DNA of 6,133 nt from Mycobacterium sp. (lineage in GTDB: Bacteria > Actinomycetota > Actinomycetes > Mycobacteriales > Mycobacteriaceae): NCBI GenBank assembly GCA_025965815.1, contig JAOPWF010000659.1, forward strand, positions 1 to 6,133, in the 5' to 3' direction. Each line of letters opens with the position of its first letter. Position 1 is the first letter of the stretch. A program made the position numbers and the translations under genes. Under the pieces are notes generated by a model that worked only from the letters and a program-made list of their open reading frames with translations, was not told the DNA's origin and did no database searches. This document shows, piece after piece, positions 5,684-6,133 of the stretch.

Positions 5684-6133
5684 GACTCGAAGTTCGCGCG
5701 CCGCTTTCCCAGGAAAGCGGCGATGCCCTCATGACCGTCTGGCGAGTCGGTGCAGTCGGCGATGAGCCTGCCCTCGATCTCCATCTGCTCCTCGAGCCCG
5801 TTGCCGAAGCTCATCAGTAGCAGCTTCTTGACGGCGGCGTTGGACTTCCTTGGCCCAGAAGCGAACTGCTCGGCGAGCCCGCTCGCGCGGTCGGCCAGGT
5901 CCGCATCGGCGACGACCTCGTTGACCAGGCCCCACTGGCAGGCCTCCTCCGCCGACAGGGTGCGGTTGGTGAACATCAATTCCTGCGCTCGGCGGATGCC
6001 GGCCAGGCGCGGCAGGTAATACGACGAACTGCCGTCGGGGCTCAGCCCGGCTCGGGTGTACGCCATCGTGAACGACGCCGAACTGCCCACCAGCACCAGA
6101 TCACCGGTCACCGCCAAACTGAAACCCGCACCG
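5680..6133 (-). CDS. Crotonase-superfamily (enoyl-CoA hydratase/isomerase-like) protein, N-terminal part beyond window edge
   Basis: 150 C-terminal residues are visible and the frame stays open to the right edge; about 100-120 N-terminal residues are missing. Crotonase-fold proteins bind acyl-CoA and stabilise a thioester enolate. The visible part starts in the second oxyanion-hole segment ([11 protein letters not shown]). Next come [19 protein letters not shown], the [23 protein letters not shown] segment typical of the family, and the C-terminal [13 protein letters not shown] tail. Aligned by eye to rat crotonase, both catalytic glutamates (Glu144 and Glu164) are replaced, by Ser at visible residue 5 and Tyr at 25. 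Asp33 of SPDG lines up with the catalytic Asp of PaaG-type isomerases and 4-chlorobenzoyl-CoA dehalogenase. A plain hydratase is therefore unlikely, and an isomerase-like or other acyl-CoA activity is more plausible. The TTG at 6115-6117 is internal, not the start. The TAG stop overlaps panB's stop. Confidence 0.88.
   Translation of the reverse strand, partial: GAGFSLAVTGDLVLVGSSASFTMAYTRAGLSPDGSSSYYLPRLAGIRRAQELMFTNRTLSAEEACQWGLVNEVVADADLADRASGLAEQFASGPRKSNAAVKKLLLMSFGNGLEEQMEIEGRLIADCTDSPDGHEGIAAFLGKRRANFES

Noticed and set aside
6115..6117. TTG as start codon of the crotonase gene
   Set aside because: The frame continues upstream through GAGFS, part of the conserved oxyanion-hole segment, so this codon is internal and the gene runs off the window.
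1..6133. Search for insertion sequences, CRISPR arrays, tRNA genes, toxin-antitoxin or phage-defence modules
   Set aside because: No transposase, regularly spaced repeats, cloverleaf, or known defence domains were seen; the window is almost fully covered by six metabolic or envelope genes.

Overview
The window looks like a chromosomal segment of a mycobacterium, probably a fast-growing Mycolicibacterium-type species. The DNA is GC-rich. PanB and the Hip1/CaeA-like protease closely resemble their M. tuberculosis counterparts as I remember them (Rv2225 and Rv2224c), and the divergent order of those two genes is also recalled from that genome. The species call is inference, with no database search behind it.

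Layout, left to right. Positions 1-1127 (minus) hold the N-terminal three quarters of a secreted TAP-like alpha/beta-hydrolase protease, cut by the window edge. A small GNAT acetyltransferase (1181-1624, minus) follows. Next is a second, paralogous protease, the envelope protease Hip1/CaeA (1618-3180, minus), then a wax ester synthase/diacylglycerol acyltransferase-type gene (WS/DGAT, 3246-4640, minus). These four genes point the same way with gaps of 65 bp, a 7-bp overlap and 53 bp, so they could be one transcription unit reading WS/DGAT -> hip1 -> GNAT -> protease. A 203-bp divergent intergenic region (4641-4843) separates them from panB (4844-5683, plus), the first enzyme of pantothenate synthesis. 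panB converges on the 3' part of a crotonase-family gene (5680 to the right edge, minus), and the two stop codons share one CTAG.

How they may work together: the two proteases and the acyltransferase all concern the cell envelope or lipid storage, while PanB feeds CoA synthesis and the crotonase acts on acyl-CoA. This shared lipid/CoA theme is suggestive, but only the hip1-GNAT overlap gives direct evidence of coupling. Compared with the remembered M. tuberculosis order (Rv2223c-Rv2224c-panB), the GNAT gene sits between the two protease paralogues and the WS/DGAT gene sits between hip1 and panB.

I see no mobile element, CRISPR array, tRNA or rRNA, and no convincing undescribed system. The points most worth a second look are the crotonase that lacks both hydratase glutamates, the probable leaderless start of the WS/DGAT gene, the GNAT gene lodged in the protease pair, and the in-frame 21-bp repeat shared by the proteases.
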